Positions 47,200-55,051 of a DNA stretch of 64,000 nucleotides are shown one piece after another. This stretch comes from CAIMUS01 sp963708455 (lineage in GTDB: Bacteria > Pseudomonadota > Gammaproteobacteria > Competibacterales > Competibacteraceae): contig CAVPSQ010000004.1 of the NCBI GenBank assembly GCA_963708455.1, positions 310,001-374,000 of the forward strand, read 5' to 3'. The translations under genes and the position numbers were made by a program. Numbering within the stretch: the first letter of the stretch is position 1; each line of letters begins with the position of its first letter. A model generated the notes under the pieces. That model saw only the letters and a program-made list of their open reading frames with translations. It had not been told where the DNA came from and ran no database searches.

Positions 47200-48546
47200 C
47201 TAGTCAGACAGCGTTTCCAGCAAGTTTTTATAATCGCGACGCAGTTGCTCATCCTTTTGTTGCAGTTCTCTGACCTTGCGGCAGGCATGCAGCACGGTGG
47301 TGTGGTCGCGGCCGCCGAAGGCCTCGCCGATGTCCGGCAGACTCTGAGTGGTCAGTTCCTTGGCCAACGCCATGGCCATCTGGCGGGGCCGGACGATTTC
47401 GCGCAGGCGACTATTGGAGCACAGTTCGGCGACGCGGATTTTGTAGTAATCGGCCACCGTCCGCTGGATGTTGTCGATAGTGACCATGCGGTCCTGCAGC
47501 ACCAGCAGGTCGCTGAGGGCTTCCTTGGCGAAAGCCAGGGTAATCGGCTTGCCGGTAAACTGAGAATTGGCGTAGACGCGGCGCAGGGCGCCTTCCAGTT
47601 CGCGCACATTGGAGCGGATGCGTTTGGCGATGAAGAAACCGACCTCGTCGGGCAGGTGGATGTGCGCCTGCTGCGCCTTACTCTTGAGGATGGCCACCCG
47701 GGTCTCCAGTTCCGGCGGTTCGATGGCCACGGTCAGTCCCCAGCCGAAGCGCGATTTCAAGCGGTCTTCCAGGCCGGCGACTTCCTTGGGATAGCGGTCG
47801 CAGGTCAGGATGATCTGCTGGTGACCTTCCACCAGGGTATTGAAGGTGTAGAAAAATTCTTCCTGGGAGCGCTCCTTGCCGGCGAAGAACTGAATATCGT
47901 CGATGAGCAGCGCATCCAGCGAGCGGTAATAGGTCTTGAATTGATTGATCGCGTTGTGTTGCAACGCCTTGACCATGTGCGAGACGAAATGTTCGGCGTG
48001 CTGATAGACGACCCGGACCGTCGCCCTCTGGCTGCGCAGCAGATTGCCGACCGCATGCAGCAGGTGAGTTTTACCCAATCCCGTCCCACCATAGATGAAC
48101 AGCGGGTTATAGGCTGTGCCCGGATTCTGGGCGACCTGGGTGCAGGCGGCCCGGGCGAGCTGGTTGGACTTACCCTCGACGAAGTTATCGAAGGTGAAAT
48201 CCGGATTGAGGGTGCCGTCGGACGATTCCGTTTCCACCACGCTGGCGGAGGTTTCCGCTGCGGCTTCAGCCCGAGTCTCGGTTTTCCTGGTGGGCGGCTG
48301 GCGGCTGCTGCCGATTTCCAGCAACACCTGGAGCGGGCGGTCCGGGCAAAGCTGTTGCAGCACGTTGAGAATATTGTCCAGATGGTGTTCCTTGACCCAG
48401 TCCAGCACGAAGTGATTAGGCGCGAGCAGGCGCAGCATATCGTCCTCTTCCAGGGCGTGCAGGGGCCGGATCCAGGTGTTGAGCTGCTGTTCGGGTAAAT
48501 CACTTTCCAGGCGGTCGAGACAGGCTTTCCAAAGGAGTTGTTCCAC
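47200..48546 (-). CDS. dnaA: Chromosomal replication initiator protein DnaA
   Basis: AAA ATPase that binds DnaA boxes and opens the origin. The 448-residue product has an N-terminal domain (LWKACLDRLESDLPEQQLNTW), a variable Ala/Glu/Thr linker, an AAA core with Walker A (GGTGLGKTHLLHA) and Walker B (DALLIDDIQFF), and the DNA-binding domain signature DHTTVLHACRKV. The start is MEQLLWKACL at 48546. Transcription points away from the upstream ABC permease genes. No rpmH precedes it here, unlike the classic gammaproteobacterial arrangement. Confidence 0.97.
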   Translation of the reverse strand: MEQLLWKACLDRLESDLPEQQLNTWIRPLHALEEDDMLRLLAPNHFVLDWVKEHHLDNILNVLQQLCPDRPLQVLLEIGSSRQPPTRKTETRAEAAAETSASVVETESSDGTLNPDFTFDNFVEGKSNQLARAACTQVAQNPGTAYNPLFIYGGTGLGKTHLLHAVGNLLRSQRATVRVVYQHAEHFVSHMVKALQHNAINQFKTYYRSLDALLIDDIQFFAGKERSQEEFFYTFNTLVEGHQQIILTCDRYPKEVAGLEDRLKSRFGWGLTVAIEPPELETRVAILKSKAQQAHIHLPDEVGFFIAKRIRSNVRELEGALRRVYANSQFTGKPITLAFAKEALSDLLVLQDRMVTIDNIQRTVADYYKIRVAELCSNSRLREIVRPRQMAMALAKELTTQSLPDIGEAFGGRDHTTVLHACRKVRELQQKDEQLRRDYKNLLETLSD

Positions 48547-48675
48547 GCATGAACCTCAAGTTGCGGGGCTGGAACGGCTCAGTGTAGTGAGTTACCAGGC
48601 GCTTATCCATACCTGTGAAACCGATCCACGCGCTGGCAGGAGCGGTGCCTGCGCGGCTGTCACCTGACTTGGGAC

Positions 48676-49762
48676 TCAGCGCATGCGCAGACTGCTGAGT
48701 GACAGCGCCGCTATCCCCAGCAGCGCCATCATGCCGTACTGGAACCCATGATCCCCCAGGCCACTGCCTTTCAAGAACACATCCCGGATCACGACCAGAT
48801 AGTAGCGTAGCGGGTCGAGCCAGCTCAGCCACTGGATGGCTTCCGGCATGTTGTTGATAGGAAAAGCGAAACCGGACAGCGTCATGATCAGCATCGCGAC
48901 CAGGAAAGCCAGCAGCATGGCCTGCTGCTGGGTATGGGAATAACTGGAAATCAGCAACCCGATACCCAGTGTGCTGAGCAGGAATAGCAGGCTGCCGGCC
49001 AGCAGCGCGACGAAACTGCCTTGCAGGGGCACCTCGAACCAGACGATAGCGATTCCGCTGACGAGCAGGACATCGATCATGCCGACGACAGCTACCGCGA
49101 TCAGCTTGCCCAACAGCAGTTCCAGCCGGCCGATGGGCGTCACCAGCAGTCGCTCCAGGGTGCCGAGTTCCCGTTCCCGGACGATGGTCATCGCAGTCAG
49201 GGCCAGCGTGGTGATCAGGACGACGGTGGCGATAATGCCTGGTACGAAGAAGGGTAAATCGTCCAGGTTCTGATTGAACCAGGCGTGTTCCTCGATCCGT
49301 AAGGCCGGTTGCACGTTCGCCAGGGTCTGGAAGCGACCCAATAGAGCCTGGATCAGCTCGCCGGCGATCATTTGGGCGCTATTAGGATCGGCGCCGTCGG
49401 TCACGATCTGGACCACGGGGTTATGGTCGAAATCGACGGGAAAGCGCACGATGGCGCGAATCTGGCGGCGGTCCAGTGCGGCGGCGGCGGCGGTCATGGC
49501 GGCATAGGCATGGATATTCGAAATGCCCGCCAGCCATCACGGCCGCCAGCAGTTCCCGGCTGGTCTGAGTCATAGCCTGATCCACCACCCCGATACCAGC
49601 CTGGCGGACATCGAAGCGCGCCGCGTAGCCGAAGATCAACAACTGGATCAACGGCACGGCGATGATGAGGAAACGCATTTCCAGGCTGCGCAGCAATTGC
49701 CGAAATTCCTTGCCCAGCAGGGCGCGCAGGCGGATCAGGCTGCCGAGCAGGTGGCGACTCAT
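48676..49762 (-). CDS. ABC-2 type transporter permease, frameshifted near 49530
   Basis: A membrane subunit of an export ABC transporter of the ABC-2/YhhJ-YbhR type. The N-terminal part (MSRHLLGSLIRLRALLGKEF, first helix MRFLIIAVPLIQLLIFGYA) is followed by a long extracytoplasmic domain and five C-terminal helices. The ERELGTLERLLVTPIGRLELLLGKL segment is a family hallmark. An extra G (ggcggG) near 49530 breaks the frame between VMAG and GISNIHAYAAMT. It starts within the stop of the neighbouring permease (TGATG). The ATP-binding subunit is not adjacent. Confidence 0.85.
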
Positions 49763-50862
49763 CAGGACAATCCGAGTCGCCTGGCTTGCGCCAAGGTGAT
49801 GCCAAGCAGCAACAGGAGGATCGCCAGCAGGGCGACGACCTCGGTCCACAACAGCAGCGGAGTGATGCCTTGCAGGAAAATCGCTTTCGATAGGGTTACG
49901 TAGTAACGGGCTGGTACCGCCAGGGTGAGGTAGCGCAGGGCGACCGGCATATTGTCGATGGCGAAGATAAAGCCGGACAGCAGAAACGCCGGCAGGAAAG
50001 TGCTGACGATGGCGACCTGACTGGCCAGCAGTTGGTTGCCGGCCAGAATCGAGATCAGGGTGCCTTGCAGCATCACCACACTCAGGAATAAAGCGGACAG
50101 CAGGGCCAGGCTGAGGAGCGAACCGTGCAGCGGCATGCCGAAGATAAACACCGCCACCACCACCGCCAGCGCCATGTCCACCATGCCGATACAGAAATAA
50201 GGGGTCAGCTTGCCGAGCAGAAATTCGGTACGGGTGAGGGGGGTGGTGCGCAGCATGACCAGACTACCAGTTTCCATCTCGCGGGCGACCGCCAGGGAGG
50301 TGATCAGGGCGCCGATCACCGCCATGACGATGGCGATGACGCCGGGGATGATGGCGAAGCGGCTTTCCTTAGTTTCGTTGAACCAGGTGCGGTCTTCGAT
50401 GCGGAGCAGCGGCTGATGTCCCAGTTCGAGGGCGTAGGTGTCCAGCAACAGCAGGGCATAGTTGCGGAGCAGACGGGCGCTGTTGGCGTCGACCCCGTCC
50501 AGCAGCCATTGCACGGTGTTGTTGCCGCGTTGGAAGTCGCAGGTGAAGTCGGCAGGGATGATCAGCGCCGCCCAGATGGCGCCGCTTTGCAAGGCAGCGG
50601 CGGCCTCGCGGCGGTCGCTGGAGCGGAACACCACCCGAAACGCCCGGGTGGCGGCGAAGTGCGCCGCCAGTTCGTCGGCGCAGCCGACCCGGCTTTGCTG
50701 GATGATGGCGATCGGCGCATGGCGAATGTCCAGGCGGATGGCGTAACCGAACAGGAACAGCAGCAGGCTGGGGATGAGCAGAAGCAAGCCCAGGCTGCGG
50801 ACATCGCGCAGCAGATGCCGCCATTCCTTGCGCGCCATGGCGCGCACGTGTTGCAGGTTCAT
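49762..50862 (-). CDS. ABC-2 type transporter permease
   Basis: A 366-residue paralogous permease of the same family, intact. An N-terminal helix (LGLLLLIPSLLLFLFGYAI) is followed by an extracytoplasmic domain and then helices including VIAIVMAVIGALITSLAV and the family segment EMETGSLVMLRTTPLTRTEFLLGKL. YbhS/YbhR-type pairs form the membrane channel with an ATPase such as YbhF; that ATPase gene, normally upstream, is missing here, since 50863-51528 is AT-rich non-coding DNA. Substrate unknown, perhaps drugs or envelope components. Confidence 0.88.
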   Translation of the reverse strand: MNLQHVRAMARKEWRHLLRDVRSLGLLLLIPSLLLFLFGYAIRLDIRHAPIAIIQQSRVGCADELAAHFAATRAFRVVFRSSDRREAAAALQSGAIWAALIIPADFTCDFQRGNNTVQWLLDGVDANSARLLRNYALLLLDTYALELGHQPLLRIEDRTWFNETKESRFAIIPGVIAIVMAVIGALITSLAVAREMETGSLVMLRTTPLTRTEFLLGKLTPYFCIGMVDMALAVVVAVFIFGMPLHGSLLSLALLSALFLSVVMLQGTLISILAGNQLLASQVAIVSTFLPAFLLSGFIFAIDNMPVALRYLTLAVPARYYVTLSKAIFLQGITPLLLWTEVVALLAILLLLLGITLAQARRLGLS

Positions 50863-50905
50863 GGGATGGATTATCCTCGGGAGGACCGGTATCCTCGAGG
50901 CAGGC

Positions 50906-50922
50906 GTCAGCTTTTTTTACAC
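50906..50922. promoter_or_regulatory. Upstream activator-like site 1 (GTCAGCTTTTTTTACAC)
   Basis: First of three copies of a shared motif, here with two changes from the other two copies. It lies upstream of the PEP-CTERM gene, 135 bases before the second copy, and may bind an activator such as PrsR. Confidence 0.4.
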
Positions 50923-51040
50923 TTTTCAATAATCGATGAAAATCGCTAGAATATATAAATAAGTATAAGAAAAATAAAGTTTAATTTTTATAGATGACGC
51001 TCCGCTGATCGGACAAAGTGGTTGGTGAACCTGACAAAGC

Positions 51041-51057
51041 GTCAAGATTTTTTACAC
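51041..51057. promoter_or_regulatory. Upstream activator-like site 2 (GTCAAGATTTTTTACAC)
   Basis: Second copy, identical to the third over GTCAAGATTTTTTACA. It lies about 190 bases upstream of the sigma-54-like promoter, within the reach of an enhancer-binding protein. Confidence 0.5.
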
Positions 51058-51162
51058 TTTAAATTTGTAAAATTTGTTTTCTAAATTTTCATTAACTTTT
51101 TGATTATAAAGTTAATTCTATATTAAAGCCAGATTACCAGAAGTAAATCCTGGCAAAATTAC

Positions 51163-51180
51163 TGTCAAGATTTTTTACAT
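51163..51180. promoter_or_regulatory. Upstream activator-like site 3 (TGTCAAGATTTTTTACAT)
   Basis: Third copy, 123 bases after the second and about 55 bases upstream of the GG of the sigma-54-like promoter. The spacing and repetition fit upstream activation sites. Confidence 0.5.
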
Positions 51181-51232
51181 TATAATTTATAGTTATTTTT
51201 GTAACTTATTAAAATTATAAATAATTTTTTAA

Positions 51233-51250
51233 TTGGCATAATTAGTGCTT
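51233..51250 (+). promoter_or_regulatory. Probable sigma-54 (-24/-12) promoter
   Basis: The sequence TTGGCATAATTAGTGCTT has the GG-N10-GC spacing of RpoN promoters, with near-consensus flanks (TTGGCA at -24, TGCTT at -12). It points to the PEP-CTERM gene at 51529, leaving a leader of about 265 bases. PEP-CTERM genes in other proteobacteria are controlled by sigma-54 with the PrsK-PrsR system. Confidence 0.6.
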
Positions 51251-51417
51251 TATATTTGTTTGCCGAGTAGACAGGACCTTAACTTAAGATGAGCGCTGGT
51301 ACCCGCGTGGCCGCTTACGGAAAAACCGAGAAGTTGGAAGCTGGCAGACGGGCGTAGACCCGTTGTGTAGATACCAGGGAAGGCATCGCGACACTACAGA
51401 TTCAAAGGTGGTTGGCC

Positions 51418-51504
51418 ATGTCCGAATCCATGCAGTTTGCTTCTCTGATCCGGGGCGTTCCGTCCTGGAGCGCTGGCTTTTTGTCTTTTACCATTCCTTT
51501 TTAA
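51418..51504 (+). CDS. Possible leader peptide or small ORF in the PEP-CTERM leader
   Basis: A 28-codon frame (MSESMQFASLIRGVPSW start) between the promoter and the PEP-CTERM gene, ending 25 bases before its start. No strong ribosome binding site is visible. Another 22-codon frame lies at 51289-51357. Either may be chance; the leader is otherwise unexplained. Confidence 0.2.
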   Translation: MSESMQFASLIRGVPSWSAGFLSFTIPF

Positions 51505-51528
51505 ATTAAAATCTTAGAGGAGATCAAC

Positions 51529-52518
51529 ATGTCACCATTCACTTTGCCTGGGTTTCAATTTGGGCGGGGCGCGCGCCTCTGCCTGAGTGCTTCCCTGCTG
51601 CTCGCCGCCTCGGCCCAGCCGGCCTTTGCTGTCTACATCGATCCACAGACTCCCATCCCGACCCAACTGCTAAGCTTCGGGCCGATTCAGGGCGACGCCT
51701 TCCTGCCGGTGACCAGTGCGGCCACCACCAGCACTCTGATAGGGGCGCCTGCTCCCGTGGATGGCTACGGCTGGGTAAACGCGAATATCAGCATCACCCT
51801 GTCCTCGCAGCGGTCGCCTGCGGGGCCGCCATCACTCGGCCAGGCTTTTCTGAGCAAGCCTTCTAATTTTCCGAGCGATGGCAGCGTTGGGGCGGCCGTC
51901 ATCGGTCTGGGTTGTGTCGAAGGCGGGTTCGGGCAGGCCGGCGAGGTGAACAACGGCGACCCAGTCTGCGTCACGAGTTTCTTCGATGTATTTTTCGATG
52001 TCACCATAACCGACATCGACCCGACGGCCAGCCCTCTTGGTGGCGCGGGGCCATCCTCGTTGACGCTGCTGGATCAGGGGCCGGCCCACCTGCAGCAGAC
52101 GGGGACCAACACCTGCAGCGCCGTCACCTCCCAGCCTAACCTGGGCTGCCTGCCCACGGAGGGAGACGCCTATATCGGCCACTTCGAGGTAAAAATTCCA
52201 GTTGCTGCCGATATCAACGGCAATTCGATTTCTCCCGAAGCGATCAGGTTCACCTTTGTCCAGCACCAGGTCGGTGAAGTGACCAATACCTTCATCCAGG
52301 GCACCAACGTCATAGACACCTTCAACAGCACTATTCCAGGCGATGGTTCGGTGGCTGACGCAGGCAGCGATCCCCCATTTACCTTCAACCTGACCGGTCC
52401 GACCACAGCCCAGCAGGGTATCGTCTATCCGGCGCAAGTCCCCGAACCCACCACGCTGGCCCTGTTCGGCACCGGTCTGGGTCTGCTGGCTCTGCGCCGG
52501 AGGCGGAAAGCGGGCTGA
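51529..52518 (+). CDS. PEP-CTERM sorting domain protein 1
   Basis: A 329-residue exported protein with a signal peptide (about residues 1-36, SLLLAASAQPAFA) and a C-terminal PEP-CTERM signal: VPEPTTLALFGTGLGLLAL followed by RRRRKAG. Exosortase cleaves such tails and delivers the protein to the cell surface or matrix. The body is Gly/Pro/Thr/Ser-rich with four or so Cys, including CVEGGFGQAGEV and TCSAVTSQPNLGCLP. No enzyme motif is visible. A strong ribosome binding site (gaggag) precedes the ATG. No exosortase gene is in the window. Confidence 0.85.
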   Translation: MSPFTLPGFQFGRGARLCLSASLLLAASAQPAFAVYIDPQTPIPTQLLSFGPIQGDAFLPVTSAATTSTLIGAPAPVDGYGWVNANISITLSSQRSPAGPPSLGQAFLSKPSNFPSDGSVGAAVIGLGCVEGGFGQAGEVNNGDPVCVTSFFDVFFDVTITDIDPTASPLGGAGPSSLTLLDQGPAHLQQTGTNTCSAVTSQPNLGCLPTEGDAYIGHFEVKIPVAADINGNSISPEAIRFTFVQHQVGEVTNTFIQGTNVIDTFNSTIPGDGSVADAGSDPPFTFNLTGPTTAQQGIVYPAQVPEPTTLALFGTGLGLLALRRRRKAG

Positions 52519-52694
52519 ATTCAGGCGGGATTGAGGTTGGTTAATGAGGGGCGCCAGGGAAGTGGGGCTGGATTATGGGACTGCTATGGAAAACGCCGCG
52601 GGGCGCCCCTGGATGGAATTTGTAAATGGTATTTTGGACTTTGAATTTTTTATGTCGTTTCACCAATGTTTTGACCAAAGCGAGGGTTTGAATC

Positions 52695-53418
52695 ATGAGA
52701 ACTCTAAAGTTATTGAAAATGGGTATGGTGGGTTTGGTAGGCCTGCTGACCTTGCTTTTATTACCTATGATCAGCCAAGCTGTCACTATAGACCCAGGGT
52801 ATGATTTGCTTCATACCGAGTTTGCTCAATTTAATTTCGGCGGAGCAATTGGTACTGTTGAGTTCAAGGGTCTGGAGTTTGGAACATACGATTTTGGTAC
52901 TGGACCGGTAGCTGTTGGAAATGCCGACACCATACTGCAACGGAACGCGCCGGTAACACCTACTGGCACGATTAGTAACCCAGACTTCGAGATCATTGCT
53001 TTGTCGCTGATCAGTGTAAATCCAATCAATACAACTCCTATAGGAGGAACTGGTTTAGAGAGAGTTTATACACAAGCTGTGACCGACACCGGCAGTTCAA
53101 TAACTATCAACTCTGATGGTACATTTACTTCACATCTCGAGGTTCACCTTCGATCTCTACGGAGAGACTTCCGGTCTTCTGGGGACAGGTATTCCAGTGG
53201 GTCCTCTCACCCAGGCTCCCACCGCCTGGACTTCAACACCACCACCCGGTGCAGTGGTGATTCCTATAACCAACAATTTTTTCACAGGGAGGGCTGAGCA
53301 TATGGGCCAAATTGTCCATCATATAACTGTGACTGCCACCACACCCGAACCTGCCAGCCTCCTCCTACTCGGCACCGGTCTAGGCTTACTGACCTACCGC
53401 CGCCGCAAAGCGGCTTGA
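52695..53418 (+). CDS. PEP-CTERM sorting domain protein 2, frameshifted near 53140
   Basis: A shorter exported protein: signal peptide MRTLKLLKMGMVGLVGLLTL to ISQAV, then a beta-rich body (FNFGGAIGTVEFKGLEFGTYDF). The frame is lost after SHLEV; removing one C near 53140 continues TFDLYGETSGLLGTGIP and reaches the PEP-CTERM tail TPEPASLLLLGTGLGLLTYRRRKAA. The base composition is more AT-rich than its neighbours. It may share the sigma-54 promoter with the first PEP-CTERM gene (gap of 176 bases without a gene). Confidence 0.78.
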
Positions 53419-53458
53419 AACCCATCTGCTCCCGACTATAGGAGCTTTGGTAAAACCC

Positions 53459-53484
53459 GGCAGGGTGCACCACCGCACCCTGCC
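53459..53484 (+). terminator. Hairpin after the PEP-CTERM genes
   Basis: Perfect 10-bp stem GGCAGGGTGC/GCACCCTGCC with a 6-base loop. No U-tract follows, so termination is possible rather than shown. Confidence 0.4.
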
Positions 53485-53487
53485 CCA

Positions 53488-53516
53488 CTCAATATAAAGT
53501 CATCGCAATCAACTGA
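53488..53516 (+). repeat. 29-bp direct repeat, copy 1
   Basis: The sequence from CTCAATATAAAGTCATCGCA through ATCAACTGA is repeated exactly at 54067-54095. The two copies flank the toxin/immunity-like pair. Confidence 0.95.
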
Positions 53517-53533
53517 GAATTGGGCGGTAAACG

Positions 53534-53842
53534 GTGAGCACCATTCCTGATTCACGGGTACCTCACATTTTCCGCCAAGCGTCGGGACATCTGCTCGATA
53601 CCCCGGCTAACCGACAATTGCTAACGGGCGTTGCTTTAAATTCCCGCAACTTTCTGGGCACTGATCGATATGGCAACCTGTGGTACGCGCAGACTCAACC
53701 GAACGGCAATCAAATCTGGGTTCAGGTGAGAAATGGCCAAATCATGAATGGCGGTTTGAATCCTGTTCCGCGAATCTTCCACCCTCATACAGGTCTCTTG
53801 TTATCCACGAAACCCCAAGTAACAGACAAAGGTGGCTTATGA
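53534..53842 (+). CDS. Toxin-domain-like protein (polymorphic toxin C-terminus type)
   Basis: A 102-residue protein beginning with GTG. Its sequence (HIFRQASGHLLDTPANRQLL, then YGNLWYAQTQPNGNQIWVQVRNGQIMNGG) resembles C-terminal toxin modules of contact-dependent or polymorphic toxins, with His, Asn and Arg residues that might serve a nuclease site. It has no signal peptide or delivery domain, so it would be an orphan toxin module. The stop overlaps the next gene as ATGA, as toxin and immunity genes often do. The family is not identified with certainty. Confidence 0.55.
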   Translation: MSTIPDSRVPHIFRQASGHLLDTPANRQLLTGVALNSRNFLGTDRYGNLWYAQTQPNGNQIWVQVRNGQIMNGGLNPVPRIFHPHTGLLLSTKPQVTDKGGL

Positions 53843-54048
53843 CTGATGAACAAGCCTTCAGAGCAATGATTTTTTTCCTCGAACGCTATTTCGAGCGGAC
53901 TCAATCTGACGATGTTGGTGCATTGCTGGGTGACCTGCAGCTGCTGGACGACGGTCTGACGGCTGATCCTGCGGCGTGGCCGGAATGGTTAGAATGTACA
54001 CGAGCGGCTAGTCAGAGCCAGCGTAGCCAACTTAGCCAGCACGCCTAG
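53839..54048 (+). CDS. Immunity-like protein paired with the upstream toxin-like gene
   Basis: A 69-residue acidic protein starting MTDEQAFRAMIFFLERYFER with DDVGALLGDLQLLDDG and DPAAWPEWLECTRAA. Similar small proteins accompany polymorphic toxins as immunity factors. It overlaps the toxin-like gene (ATGA) and ends before the second 29-bp repeat. Both genes lie exactly between the two direct repeats, so they behave as one cassette. Confidence 0.55.
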   Translation: MTDEQAFRAMIFFLERYFERTQSDDVGALLGDLQLLDDGLTADPAAWPEWLECTRAASQSQRSQLSQHA

Positions 54049-54066
54049 ATTGGGGTGAAAGGAAGC

Positions 54067-54095
54067 CTCAATATAAAGTCATCGCAATCAACTGA
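54067..54095 (+). repeat. 29-bp direct repeat, copy 2
   Basis: Exact second copy of the repeat at 53488. It ends one base before the ATG of the UnbL-type gene, so it covers the leader and ribosome-binding position of that gene. No obvious Shine-Dalgarno sequence is visible in it. Confidence 0.95.
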
Positions 54096-54096
54096 A

Positions 54097-55044
54097 ATGG
54101 CCATTCAACTCGGAGTCCTCAACAAAACCCTGTTCGGCATTTCACCGGAGGAAGCCAGTTTTACCAAACGCGGCTTCCAGCCAGTCAAACCGAATTTGCA
54201 AGACCGCCTGGAGCACATCGGTCGCACCTTTATCGGCGGCTACCACGCTGCGCTGTTGCTGTCCGGCAATCCCGCCGGCCTGTACGCCAGCCTCAACGAA
54301 ATTCCGCTGGAGTCCCGCGGCTTCGCCTTCGAAGGCATCGGCATGGGATTGGCGCTGCTGGACTATCTAACGCCCTGGAAAACCAACCGCCTGAACAGCT
54401 TCATCCGCGACTACGGCGATAAACATATCTATATGCTGCATGTCGGCGCCGGTTGGGCCATGGCGCGGCTGCCGTGGAGTTTGCAACGCCGCCTGAACCG
54501 CATGGACCCGCTGCTACGCTGGCTCGCCCTGGATGGTTACGGTTTCCATCAGGGCTACTTCCACTGGCGGACCTATATCGACCACCGCCGCCAACCTCGC
54601 TTTCGCGCTGGCTACGCTCATCGCGCCTTCGATCTGGGCCTGGGCCGCGGCCTGTGGTTCGTACAGGGCGCCAACGTGGAACGTATCGCCCAGACCATCG
54701 CCGCTTTTCCCGCTATCCGACAACCGGAACTGTGGAGTGGCATCGGCCTGGCCGCCACCTATGCCGGCGGCGTGACCCGGGCGGAACTGGAAACGCTCAA
54801 GGAAAAAGCGGGACCGTATCAGGCCCAACTCGCCCAGGGCGCCGCCTTTGCCGCCAAGGCCCGGCAGCGGGCGGGTAATCTAACGCCTCACACCGAGATG
54901 GCTTCCCAGGTGCTCTGCAATCTGCCCGCTCTGGAAGCTGCCCTGTTGACCGATACCGCTCTGGAGAATCTGCCCGCCGGCACGCCCGAACTGCCGGTCT
55001 TCGAGATCTGGCGCCAGCGCATTCAAACGTATTGCCAACGGTAA
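54097..55044 (+). CDS. unbL: DUF1702 family protein (enediyne UnbL type)
   Basis: A 315-residue protein of DUF1702, a family tied to enediyne biosynthesis, where UnbL is one of the conserved proteins of unknown biochemistry encoded beside the enediyne PKS. Family-like segments are KTLFGISPEEASFTKRGF near the start, GMGLALLDYLTPW, VGAGWAMARLP, LDGYGFHQGYFHW and GRGLWFVQGANVERI. No enzyme motif is known. It starts at ATG 54097 and ends 7 bases before the PKS gene, so co-transcription is likely. The direct repeat upstream suggests that its natural leader was altered by insertion of the toxin-like pair. Confidence 0.85.
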   Translation: MAIQLGVLNKTLFGISPEEASFTKRGFQPVKPNLQDRLEHIGRTFIGGYHAALLLSGNPAGLYASLNEIPLESRGFAFEGIGMGLALLDYLTPWKTNRLNSFIRDYGDKHIYMLHVGAGWAMARLPWSLQRRLNRMDPLLRWLALDGYGFHQGYFHWRTYIDHRRQPRFRAGYAHRAFDLGLGRGLWFVQGANVERIAQTIAAFPAIRQPELWSGIGLAATYAGGVTRAELETLKEKAGPYQAQLAQGAAFAAKARQRAGNLTPHTEMASQVLCNLPALEAALLTDTALENLPAGTPELPVFEIWRQRIQTYCQR

Positions 55045-55051
55045 CCACTGC

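Noticed and set aside
52544..52804. 86-codon frame between the two PEP-CTERM genes
   Set aside because: Overlaps the signal peptide of the second PEP-CTERM gene in another frame and has no family features.
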